Below, piece by piece: positions 44,465 through 52,841 of a stretch of DNA of 64,000 nt. The DNA is from Parahaliea mediterranea (GTDB lineage: Bacteria; Pseudomonadota; Gammaproteobacteria; Pseudomonadales; Halieaceae), in NCBI RefSeq assembly GCF_017255185.1, contig NZ_JAFKCZ010000014.1, forward strand, positions 1 through 64,000. The letters run 5' to 3'. Position numbers and translations under genes: made by a program. Every line of letters starts with the position of its first letter. Positions within the stretch are counted from its first letter, which is position 1. The notes below the pieces were generated by a model. The model was not told the DNA's origin and did no database searches. It worked only from the letters and a program-made list of their open reading frames with translations.

Positions 44465-44574
44465 GGCGGCCCGAATGGTCCCCTCGCAACGATAGGTAGT
44501 GAACCCCGCCAGGCCCGGAAGGGAGCAACGGTAGTTACTGATTCGTGTGCCGGGGTGTGGCTGTTCGGGTCGCC
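44465..44574 (+). ncRNA. ffs: 4.5S RNA, the signal recognition particle RNA
   Basis: About 110 bases fold into one long hairpin: the 5' GGCGGCCCGAA pairs with the 3' TTCGGGTCGCC. The universally conserved Ffh-binding apex is present (CAGGCCCGGAAGGGAGCAA with the GGAA tetraloop), and the 3' strand has CGTGTGCCGGGGTGTGGCTG as in E. coli 4.5S RNA. With Ffh it targets nascent membrane proteins to FtsY. Confidence 0.95.
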
Positions 44575-44707
44575 TCCATTTCCCAGGCCCGCTTTATTTT
44601 CCCCTTCTCCATTGCCGGGACGAGGCGGGTTCCCGCGGTCGCTTTCAGTGGGCGGCGGCGGAGAGGTACAATCCCCGCCACAATTCCTTAACCGACGATC
44701 CCTTGCG

Positions 44708-45175
44708 ATGGCAAAAATCGACACAATCCTGGCGCACGCCGAAAAGACCTGCCGGGAGCGCGGTGTAAAACTGACCGCCAAGCGCAGGCAGGTGCTGGCG
44801 GGCCTGCTCTCGGAGGGCCGGGCCCTGTCCGCCTACGAGCTGGTCGATGTCTGCCGCGAGCGGTTCGATACGCCGATACCGGTGATGTCGGCCTACCGTA
44901 TCCTGGCTTTTCTCGAGGGCGAGAACCTGGTGCACAAGTTGCACCTGGCCAACAAGTATGTGGCCTGTTCCCATATCAGTTGCGACCACGCCCACGAAGT
45001 GCCGCAATTCCTGATCTGTGACCAGTGCGGCAGCGTCAAGGAGATCGGCATTCAGAAGTCGCTGATCAATCGCCTGCGCCAGGACGTGGCGAAAGCCGAC
45101 TATGTGCTGCAAAGCCCGCAGCTGGAGCTGCACTGCTTGTGCAAGGCCTGCGCGGCGGAGAAGGCGGTATCCTGA
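44708..45175 (+). CDS. zur: Zinc uptake regulator Zur (Fur family)
   Basis: A 155-residue Fur-family repressor. The winged helix (KLTAKRRQVLAGLLSEGRALSAYELV, SAYRILAFLEGENLVHK) is followed by a dimerisation/metal part. Zinc ligands can be seen: CSHISCDHAHEVPQF, CDQCGS and the final CLCKAC. The pattern with CxxC in the last residues is that of Zur rather than Fur. In the zinc-bound state it represses zinc importers. It starts at the ATG at 44708; a much longer in-frame extension crosses the 4.5S RNA gene and is not real. A TACAAT box lies at 44667-44672. Confidence 0.9.
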   Translation: MAKIDTILAHAEKTCRERGVKLTAKRRQVLAGLLSEGRALSAYELVDVCRERFDTPIPVMSAYRILAFLEGENLVHKLHLANKYVACSHISCDHAHEVPQFLICDQCGSVKEIGIQKSLINRLRQDVAKADYVLQSPQLELHCLCKACAAEKAVS

Positions 45176-45276
45176 CCCCGGTTGCCTGGCGGGCCCGCGC
45201 GCGGCGGCCTTTGCTTTCTTTCCCGGCTCCCGCCCCCTGGTGTATCCTAGCGATTTTGCAGTAAGGCAGTCTCTCC

Positions 45277-47205
45277 ATGTCCTATCAGGCACTGGCGCGC
45301 AAGTGGCGACCGAAGAGCTTTCGCGAAATGGTGGGCCAGGAGCACGTGCTGCAGGCCTTGATCAACGCGCTGGACCACGACCGGCTGCACCACGCCTACC
45401 TGTTCACCGGCACCCGCGGCGTGGGCAAGACCACGATCGCGCGCATTCTCGCCAAATGCCTCAACTGCGAGGAAGGGGTGAGTTCCGAACCCTGCGGCCA
45501 GTGCGGCTCCTGTCGCGAGATCGCCGAGGGGCGCAGCGTGGACCTGCTGGAAGTCGACGCGGCCTCGCGGACCAAGGTGGAAGACACCCGCGAGCTGCTC
45601 GAGAACGTGCAGTACGCCCCCACCCGGTCGCGCTACAAGGTCTACCTCATCGACGAGGTGCACATGCTCTCCAGCCACAGCTTCAACGCGCTGTTGAAGA
45701 CCCTGGAGGAGCCGCCGCCCCATGTGAAGTTCCTGCTGGCCACCACCGATCCGCAGAAGCTGCCGGCCACCATCCTGTCGCGCTGCCTGCAGTTCAACCT
45801 CAAGAACATGCCGCCGGAGCAGGTGGTGGGGCACCTCAGGCACGTGCTGGACAAGGAAATGGTGAGCCACGAGGAGCCCGCCCTGTGGCTGCTCGGCCGC
45901 GCCGCCGCCGGCAGCATGCGCGACGCCCTCAGCCTCACCGACCAGGCCATCGCCTTTGGCTCCGGCGCCCTCAGGGAGACCGAGGTGCGAAGCATGCTCG
46001 GCACCGTCGACTTGAGTTTCGTCTACCAGGTACTGGAGGCAGTGGTCGCCGGCGACCCCAGGGCGCTGCTGGCGGTGGTGGCGAAGATGGGCGAGCACGC
46101 TCCCGACTTCGAGTCCAGCCTCGACGAACTGGTGTCGCTGCTGCACCGCGTGGCGGTGGCCCAGGCGGTGCCCGACGCGGTGGACAACAACTGGGGCGAC
46201 GCCGAGCGGGTGAGCCAGCTGGCGGCGTCGATGACCGCCGAGGATGCCCAGCTGTACTACCAGATGGCGATCAACGGCAAACGCGACATTCCCCTGGCGG
46301 CGGACCCGCGCGGCGGTTTTGAGATGACCGTGCTGCGGATGCTCGCATTCCGGCCCGCGGTGGTGTTCGACGCGGGCGCCGCGGCCGGCGAACCCCCGCC
46401 CCAGGCACCTGCCCCCACCGAAGCGAGCCCCGCAGCGCCCGCCGTGGGGGAGGTCGGCGCCGCGGTAAAAAAGCCCCCTGAGGCCGCGGCGCCGGCCGCG
46501 CCGGTGCCCGCGGCGCCACCGCCGGCTATGTCCGCGCAGGCCGTGCCCGCAACGAACGCCCCGGAAGCAACCGCTCCCGAAGCGGCTGCTCCCGGGGTGA
46601 CGGCGCCCGAAGCGGCCGCCACGGCGAACGCGACCTCAGCCGCGGCGGCGGAGCGGCGGCCCAAGGCGCCGCCAATCGATCTGGCCAGTGTCATGGCCGC
46701 GCCGCGCGAGGAGCCCCCCGCGGAGACGCCGCCGGCCGCGATGTCCGAGCCGGTAGCCGCACCGAAGCCGGCCGCACCGAAGCCGGCCGCTCCTGTCGAT
46801 GCGATGCCGCTGTCATCACTGTCGCCGGCCACCTGGCCGGACTTGCTGGAGCAGCTCGGCCTGGTCGGGATCGTGTACAACATCGCCTCTCACTGCGAAT
46901 TGCGCCACGCCCAAGGCGCGAGCCTGGAATTTGTGCTTGATCGCGACAACGCCACGCTGTTCAATCCCGGCCACGCGGACAAGGTGCGCCTGGCGCTGCA
47001 AAATTATTTCGACACCGCCGTGGAAGTGTCCATTGAGCCCGGCGCGCTGACGGGGGAGACCCCGGCCCAGCGCAGCGCGCGGCTGGCGGAACAGCGGCAG
47101 CAGGAGGCGGTGGACGCCATCGACGGCGACCCGGTGCTGCGACAACTGATCGAGCGATTCGACGGCGAACTGGACCGCGCGTCGATCGCTCCCCTGGATC
47201 CCTGA
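45277..47205 (+). CDS. dnaX: DNA polymerase III subunits gamma and tau
   Basis: A 642-residue clamp-loader ATPase (tau form). Walker A is GTRGVGKTT near residues 44-52, the zinc site is CLNCEE...CGQCGSC, Walker B is VYLIDEVHML, and the SRC sensor is ILSRCLQF. A long Ala/Pro-rich linker (about 365-510) precedes the C-terminal tau domain that binds the polymerase. At 46467-46473 the slippery heptamer A-AAA-AAG, an upstream purine-rich box and a downstream 13-bp stem predict a -1 frameshift. That would end at a TGA two codons later and give a 401-residue gamma form, as in E. coli. ybaB and recR follow. Confidence 0.96.
   Translation: MSYQALARKWRPKSFREMVGQEHVLQALINALDHDRLHHAYLFTGTRGVGKTTIARILAKCLNCEEGVSSEPCGQCGSCREIAEGRSVDLLEVDAASRTKVEDTRELLENVQYAPTRSRYKVYLIDEVHMLSSHSFNALLKTLEEPPPHVKFLLATTDPQKLPATILSRCLQFNLKNMPPEQVVGHLRHVLDKEMVSHEEPALWLLGRAAAGSMRDALSLTDQAIAFGSGALRETEVRSMLGTVDLSFVYQVLEAVVAGDPRALLAVVAKMGEHAPDFESSLDELVSLLHRVAVAQAVPDAVDNNWGDAERVSQLAASMTAEDAQLYYQMAINGKRDIPLAADPRGGFEMTVLRMLAFRPAVVFDAGAAAGEPPPQAPAPTEASPAAPAVGEVGAAVKKPPEAAAPAAPVPAAPPPAMSAQAVPATNAPEATAPEAAAPGVTAPEAAATANATSAAAAERRPKAPPIDLASVMAAPREEPPAETPPAAMSEPVAAPKPAAPKPAAPVDAMPLSSLSPATWPDLLEQLGLVGIVYNIASHCELRHAQGASLEFVLDRDNATLFNPGHADKVRLALQNYFDTAVEVSIEPGALTGETPAQRSARLAEQRQQEAVDAIDGDPVLRQLIERFDGELDRASIAPLDP
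46446..46514 (+). promoter_or_regulatory. Programmed -1 ribosomal frameshift signal in dnaX
   Basis: Three elements are in order: a Shine-Dalgarno-like GGGGGAGG (46446-46453), the slippery A-AAA-AAG in frame as GTA AAA AAG (46467-46473), and nine bases later a stem of 13 pairs with one bulge (46483-46495 with 46501-46514, loop of five). In the -1 frame the next codons are GCC CCC TGA. E. coli dnaX uses the same heptamer and layout. Confidence 0.85.
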
Positions 47206-47214
47206 GGAATACCC

Positions 47215-47538
47215 ATGAAAGGCAACCTATCGGACCTGATGCAACAGGCCCAGAAAATGCAGGCCGACCTGCAGCAGAAGCAGGAGGAAATGGCGCGCGC
47301 CGAGGTCACTGGCGAGGCCGCCGCCGGCCTGGTGAGGGTGGTGATGACCGGCCGTCACGACGTCAAGCGCGTGACCATCGACGACAGTGTCCTGTCCGAG
47401 GACAAGGAAGTGCTGGAGGACCTGCTGGCCGCGGCGGTGAACGACGCGGTGCGCAAGGTCGAGGCGCACAACAAGGAGGCCATGTCCGGCCTGGCCGCGG
47501 GGCTGAACCTGCCCGGCGGTTTCAAGATGCCCTTTTAG
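47215..47538 (+). CDS. ybaB: Nucleoid-associated protein YbaB/EbfC
   Basis: A 107-residue DNA-binding protein of the YbaB/EbfC family, which forms tweezer-shaped dimers. [42 protein letters not shown] and the [12 protein letters not shown] end fit the family. It starts nine bases after dnaX and stops 12 bases before recR, the standard dnaX-ybaB-recR operon, suggesting a role near DNA repair. Confidence 0.95.
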   Translation: MKGNLSDLMQQAQKMQADLQQKQEEMARAEVTGEAAAGLVRVVMTGRHDVKRVTIDDSVLSEDKEVLEDLLAAAVNDAVRKVEAHNKEAMSGLAAGLNLPGGFKMPF

Positions 47539-47550
47539 GTCGGCAAGGGC

Positions 47551-48153
47551 ATGAAATTCAGTCCCGCACTGACCGAATTGATCGAGGCGCTGCGCTGCCT
47601 GCCCGGTGTCGGCCCCAAGTCCGCCCAGCGCATGTGCCTGCACCTGCTGGAGCGCGATCGCGAGGGGGCCTCCAGTCTGGCGCACGCGCTGCAGCAGGCG
47701 GTGGAACGGGTGGATCACTGCCGCCGCTGCCGCAATTTCACCGAGCTGGATATCTGCGAGATCTGCGCCGACACGCGGCGGGATCACAGCGTGATTTGCG
47801 TGGTGGAAACCCCGGCCGATGTCTTGGCGGTGGAGCAGAGCGGCAGCTACCGGGGCCTGTATTTCGTGCTCATGGGTCACCTGTCGCCCATCGACGGTAT
47901 CGGGCCGGCGGAAATCGGCCTCGACCGCTTTCAGGAAAGGGTGGTCGAGGAAGGGGTCGCCGAGGTGATTCTGGCGACCAATCCCACGGTGGAGGGTGAG
48001 GCCACGGCCTACTACCTGACGGATATGTTATTGCCCCGGGGCGTCAAGGTGTCGCGCATCGCGCACGGCGTTCCCCTGGGGGGCGAGTTGGAGTACGTCG
48101 ACGGCTCCACCCTGGCCCACGCTTTCAGTGGACGTCGCGCGGTGGAGCAATGA
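47551..48153 (+). CDS. recR: Recombination mediator RecR
   Basis: A 200-residue protein that with RecF and RecO loads RecA on single-stranded gaps. It shows the helix-hairpin-helix ([15 protein letters not shown], residues 11-25), the zinc finger C-x2-C...C-x2-C (CRRCRNF and CEIC), the TOPRIM domain ([36 protein letters not shown]) and the Walker-B-like end. Its stop overlaps the rnd start by four bases. Confidence 0.96.
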   Translation: MKFSPALTELIEALRCLPGVGPKSAQRMCLHLLERDREGASSLAHALQQAVERVDHCRRCRNFTELDICEICADTRRDHSVICVVETPADVLAVEQSGSYRGLYFVLMGHLSPIDGIGPAEIGLDRFQERVVEEGVAEVILATNPTVEGEATAYYLTDMLLPRGVKVSRIAHGVPLGGELEYVDGSTLAHAFSGRRAVEQ

Positions 48154-49271
48154 TGGATTGGGAACTGATTGAGGACGACGCTACCCTGCACCGGGTGCTG
48201 GCGCAGTACGCGGGGGCGTCCGCCGTGGCCGTGGATACGGAGTTCATGCGCCGCAACACCTTCTATCCCAAGGTGGCGTTGCTGCAGCTGTGCTTCGAAG
48301 ACAAGGCCTGGTTGGTGGATCCGCTGGCGATCTCCGACCTGGCGCCGCTGCGCGCGCTGATGGCCGAGCCCGGCCTGGTGAAGGTCCTGCACTCGCCCAG
48401 CGAGGACCTGGAAGTGTTCCAGCGCTGGTTGGGCGAACTGCCGCGCCCGCTGTTCGACACCCAGCGGGCGGCGGCGCTGACCGGGCGGGATTTCGGCCTG
48501 GGATACCGCGCCCTGGTGCACGACATATGCGATGTGGACCTGCCCAAGGACGAGACCCGCTCCGACTGGCTGCAGCGGCCGCTGACCGAGGCCCAGTGCC
48601 AGTACGCGGCGCAGGACGTGGTCTACCTGCTGGACGTGTACCGGGCCCTGCGCGACGAGAGTCGGGCGCAGGGCAAGCTGGACTGGGTGCTGGCCGATGG
48701 CGCCGACGCGGTCAACGCCCAGGCCGGTGGCCCCGGGAGTTACTACCCGCGCATCAAGTCCGCGTGGAAACTGGACCGTCACCAATTGGGGGCGCTGGCG
48801 GCCCTGTGCCAGTGGCGGGAGCAGACCGCGCGCAACAAGGACAAGCCCCGCAGCTGGATCATCGATGACCAGGCCTGCCTGCAGATCGCCCGTGGCAACC
48901 CCGGCGACCTGGCGCAATTGCGGGCGCAGGTGGAGTTGCCGCCAGCGGCGCTGCGCCGCTACGGCGAGGCGCTGCTCGAGGTGTTGTCGCAGCAAAAGGC
49001 GGTGCCGGAGTCCGATCTGCCCGCGCCGCTGCCGCCGCCGCTCAGCGCGCGCCAGCGCGACCAGGGTAAAAAGCTCAAGCGCCGGGTCCGCGCCATTGCC
49101 GCGGAACTGAATGTGGCGCCCGAGATATTGTTGCAGTCCCGGGACTACGAGGCGCTGGTGCGCGAGGCCCGGGGCGAAAGCAATGGCGAGCGTCCCCCGC
49201 ACTGGCGGGGCTGGCGCGATGAGGTGGTGATCCAGCCATTGCGGGAGCTGCTGCGGGAGGGTGGAGCGTGA
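48150..49271 (+). CDS. rnd: Ribonuclease D
   Basis: A 373-residue 3'-5' exoribonuclease that trims tRNA precursors and other stable RNAs. The DEDD catalytic residues are visible: D and E in AVDTEFMRR, the D in [11 protein letters not shown], and [13 protein letters not shown] with the final D and Y. An HRDC domain follows ([25 protein letters not shown]). It starts four bases inside recR and ends four bases inside ycgL, so the whole run is tightly packed. Confidence 0.94.
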   Translation: MMDWELIEDDATLHRVLAQYAGASAVAVDTEFMRRNTFYPKVALLQLCFEDKAWLVDPLAISDLAPLRALMAEPGLVKVLHSPSEDLEVFQRWLGELPRPLFDTQRAAALTGRDFGLGYRALVHDICDVDLPKDETRSDWLQRPLTEAQCQYAAQDVVYLLDVYRALRDESRAQGKLDWVLADGADAVNAQAGGPGSYYPRIKSAWKLDRHQLGALAALCQWREQTARNKDKPRSWIIDDQACLQIARGNPGDLAQLRAQVELPPAALRRYGEALLEVLSQQKAVPESDLPAPLPPPLSARQRDQGKKLKRRVRAIAAELNVAPEILLQSRDYEALVREARGESNGERPPHWRGWRDEVVIQPLRELLREGGA

Positions 49272-49540
49272 AGCGCCTGTGCCAGGTATTCAAAAGCCCG
49301 AAGCGCGAGGAGATGTACCTCTACGTGGACAAGGCGCGGGGGCTGGCGGACGTCCCCGAGGCCCTGTTGCAGCAGTTCGGCGAGCCGCGGGCGGTGATGG
49401 TCCTGATGCTGGACCCGGCGCGCAAACTGGCCCGCGCCAGTGCCGCCGAGGTGCTGGAAAAAATCGAAGCCCAGGGTTTCTACCTGCAGATGCCGCCCAC
49501 GGAAGCGGAGCTCCTGCGCCGGGACCGGGCCGATGGATGA
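49268..49540 (+). CDS. ycgL: YcgL-domain protein
   Basis: A 90-residue protein with the YcgL pattern: a [29 protein letters not shown] start and a GFYLQMPP segment. The family is restricted mainly to gammaproteobacteria and has no established function; it usually sits between rnd and ycgN, as here. Overlaps: four bases with rnd and eight bases with ycgN, which argues for coupled translation. Confidence 0.92.
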   Translation: MKRLCQVFKSPKREEMYLYVDKARGLADVPEALLQQFGEPRAVMVLMLDPARKLARASAAEVLEKIEAQGFYLQMPPTEAELLRRDRADG

Positions 49541-49970
49541 GTGGTGGAACCGCGTTCCCCTGGCGCAGCTCGACCAGCGGCAGTGGGAGGCCCTGTGCGA
49601 CGGCTGCGCCCGCTGCTGCCTGCACAAGCTCGAGGACGCCGACAGCGGCGAGGTCTTCTACACCCGGGTGCACTGCGGCCTGCTCGACGCGCAGAGCTGT
49701 CGCTGCCGGGACTACGCCCACCGCCAGGAACTGGTGCCCGACTGCGTCGCGCTGACCCCCGACAACATCAGCGACCTCGACTGGTTGCCATCGACCTGCG
49801 CCTACCGCCTGCGCGCCCGGGGCCTGCCCCTGCCGCCGTGGCACCCGCTGGTCAGCGGTGACCCCGAGAGCGTCCACCGCGCCGGTATCTCCATCCGTGG
49901 GCGCAGCATCGCGGATGAATATGTGCACCCCGAGGGCTATGATGAACATGTCATTGCCTGGGTGCGGTAG
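49533..49970 (+). CDS. ycgN: YcgN-family cysteine-cluster protein
   Basis: A 145-residue protein of the YcgN/YkgJ cysteine-cluster family (CDGCARCC, then CGLLDAQSCRCRDY and CVALTPDNI). The cysteine pattern suggests an iron-sulfur or zinc site; the biochemical role is not known. The ATG at 49533 is eight bases inside ycgL. It ends the dnaX-to-ycgN run; the next gene has its own ribosome binding site 33 bases later. Confidence 0.92.
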   Translation: MDEWWNRVPLAQLDQRQWEALCDGCARCCLHKLEDADSGEVFYTRVHCGLLDAQSCRCRDYAHRQELVPDCVALTPDNISDLDWLPSTCAYRLRARGLPLPPWHPLVSGDPESVHRAGISIRGRSIADEYVHPEGYDEHVIAWVR

Positions 49971-50002
49971 GCTCGTATCAAAGGATTGAGGAGAACCACG
50001 TT

Positions 50003-50368
50003 GTGTTGAGCGAACAGTCCTATCACATTGCCATGGCGGCCTATCTCGGTGCCGCGGTGCTGGCCTTGTTGCTGACCGCCTGGTGGCTGCGGCGCCGTTG
50101 GCACCCGGCGTGGATCGGCTTGCTGGTGCTGCCGGGCGCTGCGGTACTGTTGACCCCGGCCTACCCGGAAGCGGGTGTTTCGACGCTGGCGCCGGCGGTG
50201 ATCGTCGCCGGCTTCCAGTGGCTGACGGTCGACCAGGCGGCGGCCGAACACGCCCTCAGGCCCCTGCTGGCCGCCGTCGGGCTGGCCCTGCTGCTGGCGC
50301 TGTTGTTTGCCGTGGCGCTCCGGCTTCGACGCGGGTCGCCGCCGGCCAGTGCTCCGGCAGAGTCCTGA
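50003..50368 (+). CDS. Small hypothetical membrane protein
   Basis: A 121-residue protein with about three hydrophobic helices (11-30, 38-58 and 86-108) and charged ends. It has no recognised family. The start is GTG, with GAGGAG upstream. The stop is 27 bases before the next gene, a VWA-domain protein, so the two probably form one transcript, and this one may help anchor or assemble the VWA protein (inference). Confidence 0.75.
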   Translation: MLSEQSYHIAMAAYLGAAVLALLLTAWWLRRRWHPAWIGLLVLPGAAVLLTPAYPEAGVSTLAPAVIVAGFQWLTVDQAAAEHALRPLLAAVGLALLLALLFAVALRLRRGSPPASAPAES

Positions 50369-50395
50369 TACGTAGAACGCAAGATGAAAGGATCG

Positions 50396-51898
50396 ATGGC
50401 CGCCGCGGCCCGGATACTGTGCACCCTATTGACCTTGTGGCTGGTGCTGCCGCCCGCCGCGAGCTTCGCCGATCCGGTGACGCGGATGATGAAGCCCGAC
50501 CTGCGCCTGCTGATCGATATCTCCGGCAGCATGAAGGATTCGGACCCCGACAACCTGCGGGGACCGGCGCTGGAGCTGATCGTGCGCCTGCTGCCGGAGG
50601 GGGCTCGCGCCGGCGTGTGGATCTTCGGCGAGGAGGTGGAGGTACTGGTGCCGCACCGGGTGATCGATGCCGCCTGGCGCGAGGAGGCCCGGCGGGCGGT
50701 GGCGCAGATCGACAACTCCGGCCAGCGCACCAATATCCCCGCCGCGCTGGCGGCGGCGACCTACGACCGCGGCAGCATGGACCCCAGTTACCGCACCAGC
50801 ATCGTGCTGCTCACCGACGGCAAGGTCGATGTGTCGGCTTCGCCGATGGCCAACGCCGCGGCGGCGCGCAAGTTGCTCCAGGATGCCGCGCCGAGCCTCG
50901 GCGCCACCGGGATTCCGGTGCACACCATCGCCCTGTCCGACGAGGCCGACTGGACTTTTCTGCGCGCCCTGGCCGAGGAGACCGCGGGCCTGGCCGAGAA
51001 GGCCGAGACCGCCGGCGAGCTGACCGGGATTTTCGTGCAGTCCCTGGAAATGGTGGCTCCCACGGCGCGGGTGCCGCTGGCCGGCGGCAGTTTCGCCATT
51101 GACGACAGCGTAGAGGAGTTCACCGCGCTGATCTTCTTCGCCGGCGAGGAGACGAGCGTCGGGCTGGTCAGCCCCTCCCGGGTCCGTTATCGCCCGGAGC
51201 GGGCCGCCGAGGGCGTGGAGTGGTTCGTGACCGGGCGTTTCGCCCTGGTCACGGTGAGCTCCCCGGAGCCCGGGCAGTGGCAGCTGGCGGCGCCGCCGGA
51301 CGCCAGCATGCGGGTCACGGTGATCGCCGACCTGCAACTGGAAGTGGATCCGCTGCCCAACAGCATGCCCGCCGACCGGGTGGGGGAGGTTGGTATTCGC
51401 CTGCGCGATGGCGGCGATGTCCTGCGCGATCCCGAGGTTCTCGGGCTGATGGATATCCGCCTCGATATCACCGGCCCCGACGGCACCACCGAAACCATCG
51501 ACGTCTCCGGGCGCTACCCGATACCCCAAAGCGGCGAGTACCGTGTCGCGGTGCCGGCCTTCGCCCGCGGCGGGCGCTACGAGTTGACCGCCCGGGTGCA
51601 CGGCAAGACCCTGCAGCGGGAGTTGCCGATGTACGTGGAAGTGATTGCGGGCCCCGCCGAGAGCGCGATCAGCACCCGCCCCAGCGACATTCCCGAAACC
51701 AGCCTGGCGGTGCCGATCGCCAGTGTGCTGGGGGCGATTGCCGCGGTGGGGCTGGTGTCCCTGTGGATCTCCCGCCGGCGCCGGCGCCGGCGCCTGGAGT
51801 TGTGGAAGCGCCGCTTCCAGGACAGCCAGCCGGGAGCGGAGGTTCCGGTACTCGACGGGCTGCGCGCCGACAGCGAGGATCAGCGGGGCGCTTCCTAG
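50396..51898 (+). CDS. VWA-domain membrane protein (TIGR03503 type)
   Basis: A 500-residue exported protein. It has a signal peptide (about 1-25) and a von Willebrand A domain with an intact metal-ion-dependent adhesion motif DISGS at 41-45 and TDG later. A long beta-rich middle follows, then one C-terminal membrane helix and a basic tail (RRRRRRR). It looks like a periplasmic protein anchored at its C-terminus. Members are conserved in marine gammaproteobacteria with no known role. The start at 50396 has AAAGGATC just upstream; 50384 is an alternative. A MoxR-type ATPase gene follows. Confidence 0.82.
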   Translation: MAAAARILCTLLTLWLVLPPAASFADPVTRMMKPDLRLLIDISGSMKDSDPDNLRGPALELIVRLLPEGARAGVWIFGEEVEVLVPHRVIDAAWREEARRAVAQIDNSGQRTNIPAALAAATYDRGSMDPSYRTSIVLLTDGKVDVSASPMANAAAARKLLQDAAPSLGATGIPVHTIALSDEADWTFLRALAEETAGLAEKAETAGELTGIFVQSLEMVAPTARVPLAGGSFAIDDSVEEFTALIFFAGEETSVGLVSPSRVRYRPERAAEGVEWFVTGRFALVTVSSPEPGQWQLAAPPDASMRVTVIADLQLEVDPLPNSMPADRVGEVGIRLRDGGDVLRDPEVLGLMDIRLDITGPDGTTETIDVSGRYPIPQSGEYRVAVPAFARGGRYELTARVHGKTLQRELPMYVEVIAGPAESAISTRPSDIPETSLAVPIASVLGAIAAVGLVSLWISRRRRRRRLELWKRRFQDSQPGAEVPVLDGLRADSEDQRGAS

Positions 51899-51983
51899 GC
51901 AGCCGCCAACAGCGCGCTTGCGTCGCCTATGCCCACTCGCTACCCTTGTGGGCTTTGTCTTTTAACTGCTCAGTGGAACAACT

Positions 51984-52829
51984 ATGAAATTCGAGGGGAC
52001 AGAACGCTACGTTGCGACCGACGACCTGCGCATGGCGGTGAACGCCGCGGTGACGCTGCAGCGGCCGCTGCTGATCAAGGGCGAGCCGGGCACCGGCAAG
52101 ACCATGCTGGCGGAGGAGGTTGCCCAGGGCCTGGGCATGCGCCTGATCCAGTGGCACATCAAGTCCACCACCAAGGCCCAGCAGGGCCTGTACGAGTACG
52201 ACGCGGTGTCGCGCCTGCGGGACTCCCAGCTCGGCGACGAGAAGGTCCACGATATCGCCAACTATATCAAGAAGGGCAAGCTGTGGGAGGCCTTCGCCGC
52301 CGACGAGCAGGTGGTGCTGTTGATCGACGAGGTGGACAAGGCCGACATCGAGTTCCCCAACGACCTGCTGGTGGAGCTGGACCGGATGGAGTTCTACGTC
52401 TACGAGACCGGAGAAACCATCAAGGCGAAGCACCGCCCGATCATCATCATTACCTCCAACAATGAGAAGGAGCTGCCCGACGCCTTCCTGCGCCGCTGCT
52501 TCTTCCACTTCATCAACTTCCCCGATCGCGACACCATGCGCGAGATCGTTGATGTGCACTACCCGGGTATCGCCCAGAGCCTGGTGCAGGAGGCGCTGGA
52601 AGTCTTCTTCGACGTGCGCGCCATCCCCGGCCTGAAGAAGAAGCCCTCCACCTCGGAACTGATCGACTGGCTGAAGCTGCTGATGGCGGACGATATTCCC
52701 GACGAACTGCTCAAGGAGCGCGACCCCACCAAGGCCATTCCGCCGCTGTACGGCGCGCTGCTCAAGAACGAGCAGGACGTGCACCTGCTGGAGCGGCTGG
52801 CCTTTATGCACCGCCGGGAAAGCCGCTAG
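51984..52829 (+). CDS. MoxR-family AAA+ ATPase
   Basis: A 281-residue AAA+ protein. Walker A is GEPGTGKTMLAEE near residues 30-42, Walker B is VVLLIDEVDKAD, and the sensor and arginine-finger region is IIIITSNNEKELPDAFLRRCFFH. MoxR ATPases work with VWA proteins as chaperones that insert metals or remodel complexes. The gene starts 85 bases after the VWA gene and is 12 bases before the CoxE-like gene. This pair resembles the CoxD/CoxE and RavA/ViaA systems. Confidence 0.93.
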   Translation: MKFEGTERYVATDDLRMAVNAAVTLQRPLLIKGEPGTGKTMLAEEVAQGLGMRLIQWHIKSTTKAQQGLYEYDAVSRLRDSQLGDEKVHDIANYIKKGKLWEAFAADEQVVLLIDEVDKADIEFPNDLLVELDRMEFYVYETGETIKAKHRPIIIITSNNEKELPDAFLRRCFFHFINFPDRDTMREIVDVHYPGIAQSLVQEALEVFFDVRAIPGLKKKPSTSELIDWLKLLMADDIPDELLKERDPTKAIPPLYGALLKNEQDVHLLERLAFMHRRESR

Positions 52830-52841
52830 GCCGGGGGCGCT

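Noticed and set aside
44174-44707. A 178-codon N-terminal extension of zur
   Set aside because: It would run through the 4.5S RNA gene and the RND promoter; the Fur-family start is at 44708.
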